From NCBI GenBank assembly GCA_937907435.1, contig CALCIA010000248.1, forward strand, positions 1 through 18,847: a stretch of DNA of 18,847 nt. The letters run 5' to 3'. A program made the position numbers and the translations under genes. Below the pieces are notes generated by a model that worked only from the letters and a program-made list of their open reading frames with translations, was not told the origin of the DNA and made no database searches. The first letter of the stretch is position 1, and the number at the start of each line of letters is the position of its first letter. The DNA comes from an uncultured Actinomycetes bacterium. GTDB taxonomy: Bacteria; Actinomycetota; Thermoleophilia; Solirubrobacterales; 70-9. This document shows, one piece after another, positions 1 through 7,049 of this stretch.

Positions 1-78
1 CCTATAGGGGGGTCAATACACGCAGCGCGTAGGTCGGTGTTGCACAACATGGGAGGAAGACCGGAGTTCCCGGCATCT

Positions 79-106
79 CCGTGACGGGGTCCGACTCCCG
101 TCACGG
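79..106. repeat. Short inverted repeat (10-bp arms)
   Basis: Perfect 10-bp arms CCGTGACGGG (79-88) and CCCGTCACGG (97-106) are separated by 8 nt. The repeat lies downstream of the htrA end and of the larger hairpin at 161-214. No T-run is visible on either side. It could be a second termination or mRNA-end hairpin, or a dispersed palindrome. I see nothing else in 1-160; no ORF there looks coding. Confidence 0.5.
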
Positions 107-160
107 ATCCGTGCCACTCCCGTGCGCCTCCCGCCGGTGTCCCTCCACACCTTCCATACA

Positions 161-214
161 CCCGCCCCTCTCGCCACGGCCACAGCCTGCCCGGGCCGTG
201 GCGAGAGGGGCGGG
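161..214 (-). terminator. Strong hairpin downstream of htrA
   Basis: The arms 161-181 and 194-214 are perfect reverse complements of 21 bp, with a 12-nt loop (182-193). The stem starts about 80 bp past the htrA stop on the minus strand. Its position at the end of the three-gene operon suggests transcription termination or 3'-end protection. There is no U-tract, so it would not be a textbook intrinsic terminator. High-GC actinobacteria often use such stems. Confidence 0.6.
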
Positions 215-222
215 TCCCTCAC

Positions 223-274
223 CCGGGCGCCAGCTTGCGGGGCCTGGACCTTCCGGGCGACAGCTTGCGGGCCC
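223..274. repeat. Two-copy 30-bp-period direct repeat
   Basis: A near-identical 22-bp unit appears at 223-244 and 253-274. Both copies share CCGGGCG then CAGCTTGCGGG, with small differences (C/A after CCGGGCG). The spacing from unit to unit is 30 bp. It lies between the htrA stop and the 161-214 hairpin, outside any credible gene. Two copies are too few to call an array. Confidence 0.6.
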
Positions 275-291
275 CGTCCCGCCCCGGACGC

Positions 292-1530
292 CTATTCGGG
301 TTCGACCCGGTCGGGCCGCTTGCCCAGCGTCACCTCGATGGTCTTGCGCTTGTTGTCGCGCAGGATCGTCAGCTCGAGCTTTTCGCCCGACTTCTTTGAG
401 CCGACCGCCCGGATCAGGGCGTCGGGCTGGACCACCTGGTGGCCTTCGACTTCGACGATCACGTCGCCGCCGGTTTCGTATTCGGCCGCCTGGAACTGGA
501 TCGTGCCGTCGGCGCCGCGGAGGCCCGCTTCGGCGGCCGGGCCGCCGGGCACGACGCGGGCGATCAGGGCGCCGAATTCGCTGTCGATGCCGAGCTTCTG
601 GGCCAGCTGCGGGTAGAGCGGCTGGCTCGAGACGCCGATGTAGGCGTATTCGGCGACGCCGTTTTCGCGCAGCTGCGCGACCGAGCGTTCGATCGCCGTG
701 GTCGGCACCGCGAAGCCGACCCCGTCGTTGGCGCCGGAGTTGGTCTCGATCTGCTGGTTGATCCCGACCACCTTGCCCTGGCCTTCGAGCAGCGGGCCGC
801 CGGAGTTGCCGGGGTTGATCGAGGCGTCGGTCTGGATCGCGCCCTCGATCATGAACTGGGTCAGCGATTTCACCGCCCGGTCGGTCGCCGAGACGACGCC
901 GACCGAGAGCGAGCGCTGCTCGCCGAAGGGGCTGCCGATCGCCGCCACCGGCTCGCCGACTTCGAGCTCGGAGTCGTCGCCGAGTTCCAGCGCGTGCAGG
1001 GGAAAGCCTTCCGGTTCGACCTTCAGCAGGGCGACGTCGGCGAACGGGTCGAAGCCGACGATCTGCGCTTCGAGCACGTTGCGGTTCGAGAATTCGACGA
1101 AGACTTCCTTCGCCGGCGTGCGCCCTTCGCTCGATTCTTCGGTGACGACGTGGGCGTTGGTGACGATTTCGCCGCCGGCGTCGAGGACGAAGCCGGAGCC
1201 CTCGGCGCCGCCGGCGCTGCCGGCGAAGACGGAGCGGATCGTGACCACGCCGGGGGAGACCTCGCGGTAGATCTCGGTGGCGTCGAAGCCCGGCGAGCCG
1301 GTCTCGATCGCCAGTTCGGAGGGGACCGGCGGCGGCACTTCGGAGCCCGCTTCGGCTTCTTCGCCGGCGGCGCCTTCGGCCCCCGGGCCCGGCGCGGCGG
1401 TCGTCGATTCCTCGGTCTTGTCCTTGAAGATCACGGTCGAGGTGCCGCTGCCGCAGCCGGCGAGCAGGGCGAGGGCGAGCGCCGCCGCCAGGGCGAGGAG
1501 GGCCGCGGTCGCGGCCCGGCGGGCCTTCAC
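292..1530 (-). CDS. HtrA/DegP-type S1C serine protease, lipoprotein, with PDZ domain
   Basis: A 412-aa envelope protease for misfolded or damaged exported proteins. The N-terminus is a signal sequence with a lipobox (LLAGC, Cys26), so it is probably a lipid-anchored extracytoplasmic protein. An acidic, Pro/Gly-rich linker runs to about residue 80. The trypsin-like domain (about 85-290) shows the full triad: His127 (TNAHVV), Asp165 (FADVALLK) and Ser243 (GNSGGP). One PDZ domain follows at about 295-405. Length fits single-PDZ actinobacterial HtrA. The start is GTG at 1530, overlapping the kinase stop by 4 bases (GTGA), which implies translational coupling. It is the last gene of the regulator-kinase-protease operon, an arrangement like MprAB-PepD or CutRS-HtrA in other actinobacteria. 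It is therefore likely an output or feedback arm of that two-component system (inferred). Confidence 0.93.
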   Translation of the reverse strand: MKARRAATAALLALAAALALALLAGCGSGTSTVIFKDKTEESTTAAPGPGAEGAAGEEAEAGSEVPPPVPSELAIETGSPGFDATEIYREVSPGVVTIRSVFAGSAGGAEGSGFVLDAGGEIVTNAHVVTEESSEGRTPAKEVFVEFSNRNVLEAQIVGFDPFADVALLKVEPEGFPLHALELGDDSELEVGEPVAAIGSPFGEQRSLSVGVVSATDRAVKSLTQFMIEGAIQTDASINPGNSGGPLLEGQGKVVGINQQIETNSGANDGVGFAVPTTAIERSVAQLRENGVAEYAYIGVSSQPLYPQLAQKLGIDSEFGALIARVVPGGPAAEAGLRGADGTIQFQAAEYETGGDVIVEVEGHQVVQPDALIRAVGSKKSGEKLELTILRDNKRKTIEVTLGKRPDRVEPE

Positions 1531-2600
1531 TGGGCGGCCTTGACCGGAGCGCGTCCGGGGGGCGCGTCGCCGACGCGGGTCTGCGGCAGCTCCAGGGTGA
1601 AGGCGGTGAAGCGGCGGCTCGAGCTGATCGTGATCCGCCCGTCCATCCGCTGCGCGAGCTCGGAGGCGATCGCCAGGCCGAGCCCGGAGCCGCCGGAGGT
1701 GTCGCCGGTGTAGAAGCGCTCGAAGATGCGTCCCTGCACCCGCTGGGGGATGCCGGGGCCCTGATCGGAGACGATCAGCTCGGCGCGGTGGCGGCTGGAC
1801 GAGTTGGCGGTCACGGATACCTCGGTGCCCTCGGGGGTGTGGGTGAGGGCGTTGTCGAGGAGGATACGAATGATCTGGCGTACCCGTTCACGGTCGGCCA
1901 ACGCGATCACCGGCCGTTCGGCGGTGCGCAGCTGCAGGCGCGAGCCGTGCGCCTCGGCGCGGGGGCCGAACTCGCGGGCCGCCTCGCGGGCCAGCTCGCC
2001 GAGGTCGACGCGCCCGGCGGTCATCACCATCGCCCCGGCATCGAGCTGGGAGAGGTCGAGCAGGTCGGTCGTCAGCTTGGTCAGGCGGTCGATCTGGCGA
2101 CGCATCGTGCGCACGAACTCTTCCCGCTCGGCCGGGCTCGGGTCCTCCTCTTCGAGCAGCTCGACGAAGCCGCCGAGGCTGAAGATCGGCGTGCGCAGCT
2201 CGTGGCTGGCGTTGGCGATGAAGACTTTGCGGGCGATGTCGAGCTCGGCCAGGCGGCGCTGCATCTCGTTGAAGGTGCGGGCGAGCGGGGCGAGCTGGCC
2301 GACCGAGGCGACCGGGATCGTGGTCTCGAAGTTGCCGTCGGCGACCTTGCGGGCGGCGTCCTGGAGGCGGCGGACGTTGGTGGCGGCGACGTTGGCGTAG
2401 TAGATGCCCGCGGCGAGGGCGAGCGCCGCCGCGATCACGCCGCCGACGACGATCTCCGCTTTGACCCCGCCGTCGCCGGAGCCGGCGCCGCCGATCGCGA
2501 CCACGTAGACGTAGATGACCGCCGCGGTGCCGAGGGCGATGCCGACCGTGGTGAGGGCGATGCGCCCGCCGAACCGGCTCGGTCGCAGGCGCCGTTTCAT
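1527..2600 (-). CDS. Two-component sensor histidine kinase (HAMP-HisKA-HATPase)
   Basis: A 357-aa membrane kinase that should autophosphorylate and pass phosphate to the regulator encoded just upstream. Two membrane helices (about 14-36 and 48-70) are separated by only about a dozen residues, so there is no extracytoplasmic sensor domain. A HAMP linker follows at about 72-124. The HisKA domain carries the phospho-acceptor His133 in ASHELRTP. The ATPase domain shows the N box (Asn250, LLDNALTHTP), G1 box DQGPGIP (279-285), F box (IFERFY) and G2 box GSGLGLA (304-310). The ATG directly abuts the regulator stop with no gap, and its own stop overlaps the htrA start by 4 bases. The tiny loop suggests sensing within the membrane or through a partner protein (inferred). 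All catalytic motifs are intact. Confidence 0.93.
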   Translation of the reverse strand: MKRRLRPSRFGGRIALTTVGIALGTAAVIYVYVVAIGGAGSGDGGVKAEIVVGGVIAAALALAAGIYYANVAATNVRRLQDAARKVADGNFETTIPVASVGQLAPLARTFNEMQRRLAELDIARKVFIANASHELRTPIFSLGGFVELLEEEDPSPAEREEFVRTMRRQIDRLTKLTTDLLDLSQLDAGAMVMTAGRVDLGELAREAAREFGPRAEAHGSRLQLRTAERPVIALADRERVRQIIRILLDNALTHTPEGTEVSVTANSSSRHRAELIVSDQGPGIPQRVQGRIFERFYTGDTSGGSGLGLAIASELAQRMDGRITISSSRRFTAFTLELPQTRVGDAPPGRAPVKAAQ

Positions 2601-3305
<705 letters not shown>

Positions 3306-3422
3306 GCTTAGAAGGGTAATCCGTTACCTACCGCGAACGTACCGGGAGCACTTGAACGGGCCGGACGGGTGTCCGGACTACCTAATGGACGCATGTAGGA
3401 CTACCTGAAACTAAGGATCTCG
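3306..3422. promoter_or_regulatory. Divergent intergenic region between regulator and FlgM-like gene
   Basis: A 117-bp divergent region that must hold promoters for both flanking genes. Visible elements are a palindrome GGTAA-N4-TTACC (3315-3328), 10 bp upstream of the regulator GTG, and two direct copies of GGACTACCT (3375-3383 and 3398-3406, 23 bp apart) upstream of the FlgM-like start. OmpR-family regulators often bind tandem direct repeats spaced about 11 or 22 bp, so the 23-bp spacing is suggestive but unproven. I could not assign convincing -35/-10 pairs. Confidence 0.4.
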
Positions 3423-3623
3423 ATGGCCGAGCCGATAACAAACTCGATGAAGGCAACGGAACTGAAGAACCTCGTCGAAGCCGGCAGCTACAAGCCGGAT
3501 CCGTCCCGCGTCGCCAACGCGATGCTGCGGCGCCGGGGCGTGCGCGAGCTCCTCACCGGGGCCTACGCGGACGCAACTGGTCGAACCCGCGGATCGGCAC
3601 AGCTTCACCACCGCGCCGCCTGA
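3423..3623 (+). CDS. Small FlgM-like (anti-sigma-28 family) protein
   Basis: A 66-aa cytoplasmic protein. Residues 9-45 (MKATELKNLVEAGSYKPDP then SRVANAMLRR) resemble the C-terminal sigma-binding part of FlgM: a helix, a G-x-Y-x-x-D turn, then a helix with an A-x-x-x-L pattern. FlgM proteins bind and inhibit sigma-28/FliA-type sigma factors. The ATG at 3423 has AAGGA 5 nt upstream, which supports the start. The C-terminal tail (about 50-66) is low-complexity and overlaps the 3' end of thiL on the other strand by 71 bp. No flagellar gene is visible in the window. The gene diverges from the response regulator. Function as an anti-sigma factor is inferred from a short match; a false positive is possible. 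Confidence 0.6.
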   Translation: MAEPITNSMKATELKNLVEAGSYKPDPSRVANAMLRRRGVRELLTGAYADATGRTRGSAQLHHRAA

Positions 3624-4539
3624 GCTCGGCGCGCGGACGGCCGGCGGCGGCCTCGACCCTCCCGATCGCCGTGAGCGGCGTCCCCAGCGCGGCGAGCGCC
3701 TTCTGTGCGGGCCCGAGCGCCGCGGGCGGTAGGGCGGCGAGCAGCTCGTAGTCTTCGCCGCCCGCCGCGGCGAGCTCCAGCGGGTCGCGGCCTGAGGCCG
3801 CGGCGAGGGCGGCGACCCCGGGGGCGAGCGGCAGCGCGTCGGCGTCGACGACGAGAAGCGCCTGGCTGGCGGTCGCGATGTGGGCGGCGTCCCCGGCGAG
3901 CCCGTCGGAGAGGTCGATCATCGCCGTGGCGCCGGCCGCGGCGAGCGCCTGGCCCGCGGCGAAGCGTGGGGTGGGGTCGAGCTGGCGCGCGCGGAGGGCG
4001 TCGTCTCCCGCGAGCGAGGGGTCTTCGAGGAGCAGAAGGCCCGCCGCCGCCCCGCCGAGCTCGCCGCTCACCACCAGCGCGTCGCCGGGACGGGCGCCGC
4101 CGCGCGTCACGAAGTCGTCGGCGTTCGGTGCGTGGCCGGTGACCGTCACGGCGAGGCTGAGGACCGGGGCGCGGGTCAGGTCGCCGCCCGCGATCGTCGT
4201 CCCGGTCTCGGTCGCGACCGCCGCCAGGCCCTCGCCGAGCTCGAGCAGCTCCGCCTCGTCCATGGCCTCCGGCGCGCCGAGCCAGACGTAGGCCTCGCCC
4301 GGCGCCGCGCCCATCGCCGCCAGGTCGGAGAGCGCGGCGGACATCGCCTTGCGGCCGATCTGGCGCAGGGACGCGGTCTCGCGGCGGAAGTGGACGCCCT
4401 CGACGAGCGCGTCGACCGAGGTCGCGACCGCCCCGCCGGGCACGGTCACGGCCGCGTCGTCGCCGCTGCCGAGGCGCACCTGGGGGCCCGCATCCGGCAG
4501 CCGCTCGCGAAGCAGCGCCAGCAGCTCGAACTCGCCCAT
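3553..4539 (-). CDS. thiL: Thiamine-monophosphate kinase ThiL
   Basis: A 328-aa cytoplasmic enzyme that phosphorylates thiamine monophosphate to thiamine diphosphate with ATP. Family motifs are present in order: GSGDDAAV (25-31), the SDLAAMGAAP helix (71-80), AGGDLTRAP (117-125), VTVTGHAP (131-138), RGGARPGDALVVSG (146-159), IDLSDGLAGDAAHIA (208-222) and GGEDYELL (260-267). The ATG at 4539 is chosen because MGEFELLALL is the usual N-terminus; the frame stays open 27 codons further upstream but those residues do not look like ThiL. It starts divergently 62 bp from the flippase-like gene and ends convergently inside the FlgM-like gene. Length is normal for the family. Confidence 0.93.
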   Translation of the reverse strand: MGEFELLALLRERLPDAGPQVRLGSGDDAAVTVPGGAVATSVDALVEGVHFRRETASLRQIGRKAMSAALSDLAAMGAAPGEAYVWLGAPEAMDEAELLELGEGLAAVATETGTTIAGGDLTRAPVLSLAVTVTGHAPNADDFVTRGGARPGDALVVSGELGGAAAGLLLLEDPSLAGDDALRARQLDPTPRFAAGQALAAAGATAMIDLSDGLAGDAAHIATASQALLVVDADALPLAPGVAALAAASGRDPLELAAAGGEDYELLAALPPAALGPAQKALAALGTPLTAIGRVEAAAGRPRAELRRRGGEAVPIRGFDQLRPRRPR

Positions 4540-4601
4540 CGGCCGACTATCCCAGAAGCGGCGCCGCGCGCGCTCTGGCCCGACCTCTAACCTCAGGGGG
4601 A

Positions 4602-5675
4602 GTGGAGCGACGCCAACCACTCCTCCACCGGATCGGTGACGCAGGGGCGCGATTCGGGACCAAGCCCCCTCGAAGCAAAGGCGTGCGCCTTGCTTTGCAG
4701 ATCGGCCTCGCGGTCGTCGTCTTCGGCTTCCTGGTTCTGACCGTCATCAACCAGTGGTCGGAGATCCAGAGCGAAGGCGTGCACTTCCACGGCTGGTGGC
4801 TGATCCCGGCGCTGGTCATCCTGCCCTTCTACTTCGTCTTCAGCGCCTACGGCTGGGACCTGATCCTGCGCAGCCTCGGCTACCGCATCGGCTTCGGCCA
4901 GGCGCAGGTCGCCTGGGGCCAGCCGCTCCTGGCGCGCTACGTGCCGGGCAGCATCCTCTACGTGCTCGGCCGGGTGCTGCTGTCGGAGCGCGCCGGGGTG
5001 CCGCGGCGCATCTCGCTCGCCTCGATCGTCTACGAGCAGGCGATCTCGGCCACCTCGGCGATCGTCGTCGCCGCCTACTTCATCATCCGCCACCCCGATC
5101 TCCAGGGCTACCCGGAGCGCTGGGCGGTGCTGCTGCTGATCCCGGCCGCGGTGGCGATCCTCTCGCCGCGCATCTTCGGGCCGCTCTCCAGCAAGGCGCT
5201 GTCCATCTTCGGCCGCGATCCGCTGCCGGTGGTGATGTCGCTGCGCGACGTGATCGCGCTGATCGTCTACTACTCGCTCAACTGGCTGGTGATCGCCTTC
5301 GGCGTCTACGCCGTCGCCCGCTCGGTCACCTACATCCCCTACGAAGACATCCTCCTGGTCGGCTCGGCGCAGGCGATCGGCTATTTCGCCGCCCTGGTGA
5401 CCCTGGTCGCCCCGGCCGGCCTCGGCGTCCGCGATGCCGCCTTCGCCTGGGCGGTGAAGGCCGCCCTCCCCGGCCGCAGCTTCGCGGTCGGCTCCCTGAT
5501 CTCGATCGCCGTCCGCGGCGTCACCACGGTTGCCGAACTCATGTACGTGGGCACGGTGACGGTGGTCGGCCGGCGCCAAGGCTGGACGATCCCGACCGGC
5601 ATCCTCCACGCCTCCCCCGAGGAGCAGGAAGCCTCGACCGAGGAAACCGCCGCCCACGCCCCGGAAATCCTGTAG
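4602..5675 (+). CDS. Flippase-like integral membrane protein (UPF0104 / LPG synthase TM domain)
   Basis: A 357-aa multi-pass membrane protein with roughly eight hydrophobic helices (for example 30-50, 65-83, 150-162, 173-190, 217-240, 250-272, 297-322). The motifs ARYVPGSILYVLGR (111-124) and PAGLGVRDAAF (271-281) match the membrane half of lysylphosphatidylglycerol synthase MprF. The cytosolic aminoacyl-transferase half of MprF is absent. Stand-alone members are annotated as lipid flippase-like, and their substrates are mostly unknown. The GTG at 4602 has a purine-rich AGGGGGA directly against it, which is too close for a normal ribosome site; a GTG at 4683 is an alternative that still keeps the first helix. 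The charged tail (about 338-357) is cytoplasmic. It may handle a polyprenol- or glycerol-lipid used in the envelope (inferred). Confidence 0.87.
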   Translation: MERRQPLLHRIGDAGARFGTKPPRSKGVRLALQIGLAVVVFGFLVLTVINQWSEIQSEGVHFHGWWLIPALVILPFYFVFSAYGWDLILRSLGYRIGFGQAQVAWGQPLLARYVPGSILYVLGRVLLSERAGVPRRISLASIVYEQAISATSAIVVAAYFIIRHPDLQGYPERWAVLLLIPAAVAILSPRIFGPLSSKALSIFGRDPLPVVMSLRDVIALIVYYSLNWLVIAFGVYAVARSVTYIPYEDILLVGSAQAIGYFAALVTLVAPAGLGVRDAAFAWAVKAALPGRSFAVGSLISIAVRGVTTVAELMYVGTVTVVGRRQGWTIPTGILHASPEEQEASTEETAAHAPEIL

Positions 5676-5710
5676 CGGTCGGCACCCCCAGCCCCCGGGG
5701 CGGGACAGGT

Positions 5711-5751
5711 GAGTTCGCACTTCTCCGCGCTATCCGCGGATTTCTGCGAAC
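5711..5751. terminator. Imperfect hairpin between convergent genes, copy 1 of a repeat family
   Basis: It lies between the flippase-like stop (5675) and the mannosyltransferase stop (5756). The arms 5713-5729 and 5735-5751 pair at 13 of 17 positions with a 4-base internal bulge. The left half is GAGTTCGCACTTCTCCGCGC, differing by one base from the left arm of the perfect hairpin at 18705-18749. The position suits a bidirectional terminator for the two convergent genes. Confidence 0.6.
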
Positions 5752-5755
5752 GCGG

Positions 5756-6895
5756 TCAGAGGGGGATGCGGGCGCCGAGTTGGTAGGCGGTCAGGGCGAG
5801 GAGCAGGAGGACGAGGAAGCGGTCGCGGGCGACGGAGGCGAGCGGCAGCGGCCAGAGCAGGTACCAGGGCAGGAGCCAGGAGGTGGCGAGGAGGAGGCCC
5901 GTGCCCGCCCAGGCGGTCGCGCGGATCCAGTCGGCGCCGCGCCAGGTCCTGACCAGGAGCCAGACGACCGCGACGCCGAAGAGGAGGAGGGCCGCCACCC
6001 GCACCGCCCCCTCGTCGATGCCGGTGAGGCGGGCGAAGGTGACCGGGATCGACAGGTGGCTCGTCCGTCCCTGGTTTTCCCCGGCGAGCCCGAAGGCATG
6101 GAGCCACTCCCAGCCGAACGCGAGGTACCCGGCGAGCCCGATGACGACCGCCGCCCCCAGAGCCCCCAGCGCCAACCGCGCCACCCCCCCGCGCGCCATT
6201 TGTCGTACCCCCCCGCCGACGGGCCTAAAACCGGACATATGGGCAGGTTTTCGGCCCGTCGACCGGGGGGGTGTGGCAGGGCTTGCGCGGAAGTCGCGCA
6301 AAGTGGCGACGAGGGCGAAGGGGGCGACGAAGAGGCTTGAGGACTTGATCGCGGCGCTCGCCACCAGGGACGCGCCGGCGCCGGCCTCGCGGCGGGCCTC
6401 GATGGCCGCCACGCCGAGGGTGGCGAGCAGCATCGCCAAGCCGTCGTTGTGGGCGCCGCCGACGACGTGGACCAGGACCAGGGGGTTGAGGGCGACGAAG
6501 GCGGCGGCGCGGGCCGGGTCGACGCCGCGCCAGGCGGCGAGGCGGGAGACGATCCAGGCGAGGCCGAGGACGGAGATCGCGGCGGCCGCCTTGAGGATCG
6601 CGATCGCGAGCCAGATCGGCAGCCAGGCCAGTGGGTAGGTGGCGAGCGTGAAGAGGGGGCCGTAGGCGCTCGGGGTTTCGGTCCAGGTGACGTGGGCGAA
6701 GGCAGGATCGTTGGGGGCGGCTTCCGGCGCGTGGACGTAGGGGTTGAGCCCGTGACGCACGCCGAGCCGGGCGTAATCGACATAGCTGAAGGCGTCGTGG
6801 GAGAGGAGGACCGGGGCGCAGGCGAAGACGAGCACGGCGACGACGATCAGCGCGCCGACGACTCGCGCCCCGAGCCGCGGCGCCGTCGCGAGCAC
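5756..6895 (-). CDS. MptB-like polyprenol-phosphomannose-dependent GT-C mannosyltransferase (possibly 5'-truncated)
   Basis: A 379-aa multi-pass membrane glycosyltransferase. SHDAFSYVDYARLGVRHGLNPY (32-53) and ETPSAYGPLF, then ALNPLVLVHVVGGAHNDGLAMLL (135-157), match the MptB/alpha-1,6-mannosyltransferase group, which extends mannan chains from a polyprenyl-phosphate-mannose donor. Asp34 is the likely catalytic residue of the first extracytoplasmic loop. Two oddities stand out. Residues about 204-237 form a non-family loop, of which 212-227 are encoded by the 49-bp palindrome at 6215-6263. The GTG at 6895 also leaves out a first hydrophobic helix that is still readable upstream (6896-6979), where no ATG/GTG/TTG exists before the in-frame TGA at 6980-6982. 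A CTG at 6928 could be a start. It lies downstream of the PBP gene on the same strand. The mannan product is an inference; the gene may be decayed. Confidence 0.75.
   Translation of the reverse strand: MLATAPRLGARVVGALIVVAVLVFACAPVLLSHDAFSYVDYARLGVRHGLNPYVHAPEAAPNDPAFAHVTWTETPSAYGPLFTLATYPLAWLPIWLAIAILKAAAAISVLGLAWIVSRLAAWRGVDPARAAAFVALNPLVLVHVVGGAHNDGLAMLLATLGVAAIEARREAGAGASLVASAAIKSSSLFVAPFALVATLRDFRASPATPPRSTGRKPAHMSGFRPVGGGVRQMARGGVARLALGALGAAVVIGLAGYLAFGWEWLHAFGLAGENQGRTSHLSIPVTFARLTGIDEGAVRVAALLLFGVAVVWLLVRTWRGADWIRATAWAGTGLLLATSWLLPWYLLWPLPLASVARDRFLVLLLLALTAYQLGARIPL
6215..6263. repeat. 49-bp palindromic element, copy A (inside mannosyltransferase gene)
   Basis: Arms CGACGGGCCTAAAACC (6217-6232) and GGTTTTCGGCCCGTCG (6246-6261) pair with one mismatch around a 13-nt loop. 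The element matches copy B (6993-7041, opposite orientation) at 44 of 49 positions. It is translated in frame without stops. The one base that breaks the inner stem changes a CGG to an AGG codon, both Arg, in the host frame. C-rich and G-rich runs flank both ends and may belong to the element. Confidence 0.85.
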
Positions 6896-6992
6896 GCCGA
6901 GGTAGGCGAGGAACCCCGCCCAGATCAGGCCGTACGCAAGCCCCGGTGCGATGTCCGCTACCTGCCCGTGACGAAGCCGTCAGGGGTCCACG

Positions 6993-7041
6993 GTCGATGG
7001 GCCGAAAACCTGCCTATATGTCCGGTTTTCGGCCCATCGAC
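6993..7041. repeat. 49-bp palindromic element, copy B (downstream of PBP gene)
   Basis: Perfect 18-bp arms GTCGATGGGCCGAAAACC (6993-7010) and GGTTTTCGGCCCATCGAC (7024-7041) surround a 13-nt loop, TGCCTATATGTCC. It begins 8 bp past the PBP stop on the minus strand, so it may act as that gene's terminator. It also lies directly upstream of the broken-looking 5' end of the mannosyltransferase gene. Relative to copy A, one stem pair has changed on both sides (T-A to C-G), so pairing is kept. Confidence 0.88.
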
Positions 7042-7049
7042 ATGGGGGG

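Noticed and set aside
1..20. Partial third copy of the 49-bp palindromic element at the left edge (GGGGGGTCA shared with the flank of copy B)
   Set aside because: Only about nine G-rich bases match and no stem or loop sequence is present.
81..761. Plus-strand ORFs over the 3' region of htrA
   Set aside because: The products are Arg/Pro/Ser-rich without domains, overlapping a clear HtrA protease on the other strand and strong hairpins.
4602..5675. Full MprF lysyl-phosphatidylglycerol synthase
   Set aside because: The cytosolic aminoacyl-transferase domain is absent; only the membrane flippase-like half is encoded.
6262..6992. Invertible segment between the two inverted 49-bp elements
   Set aside because: The coding sequence reads continuously through copy A in the present orientation, no recombinase gene is present, and inversion would simply break the gene. 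There is no positive evidence for switching.
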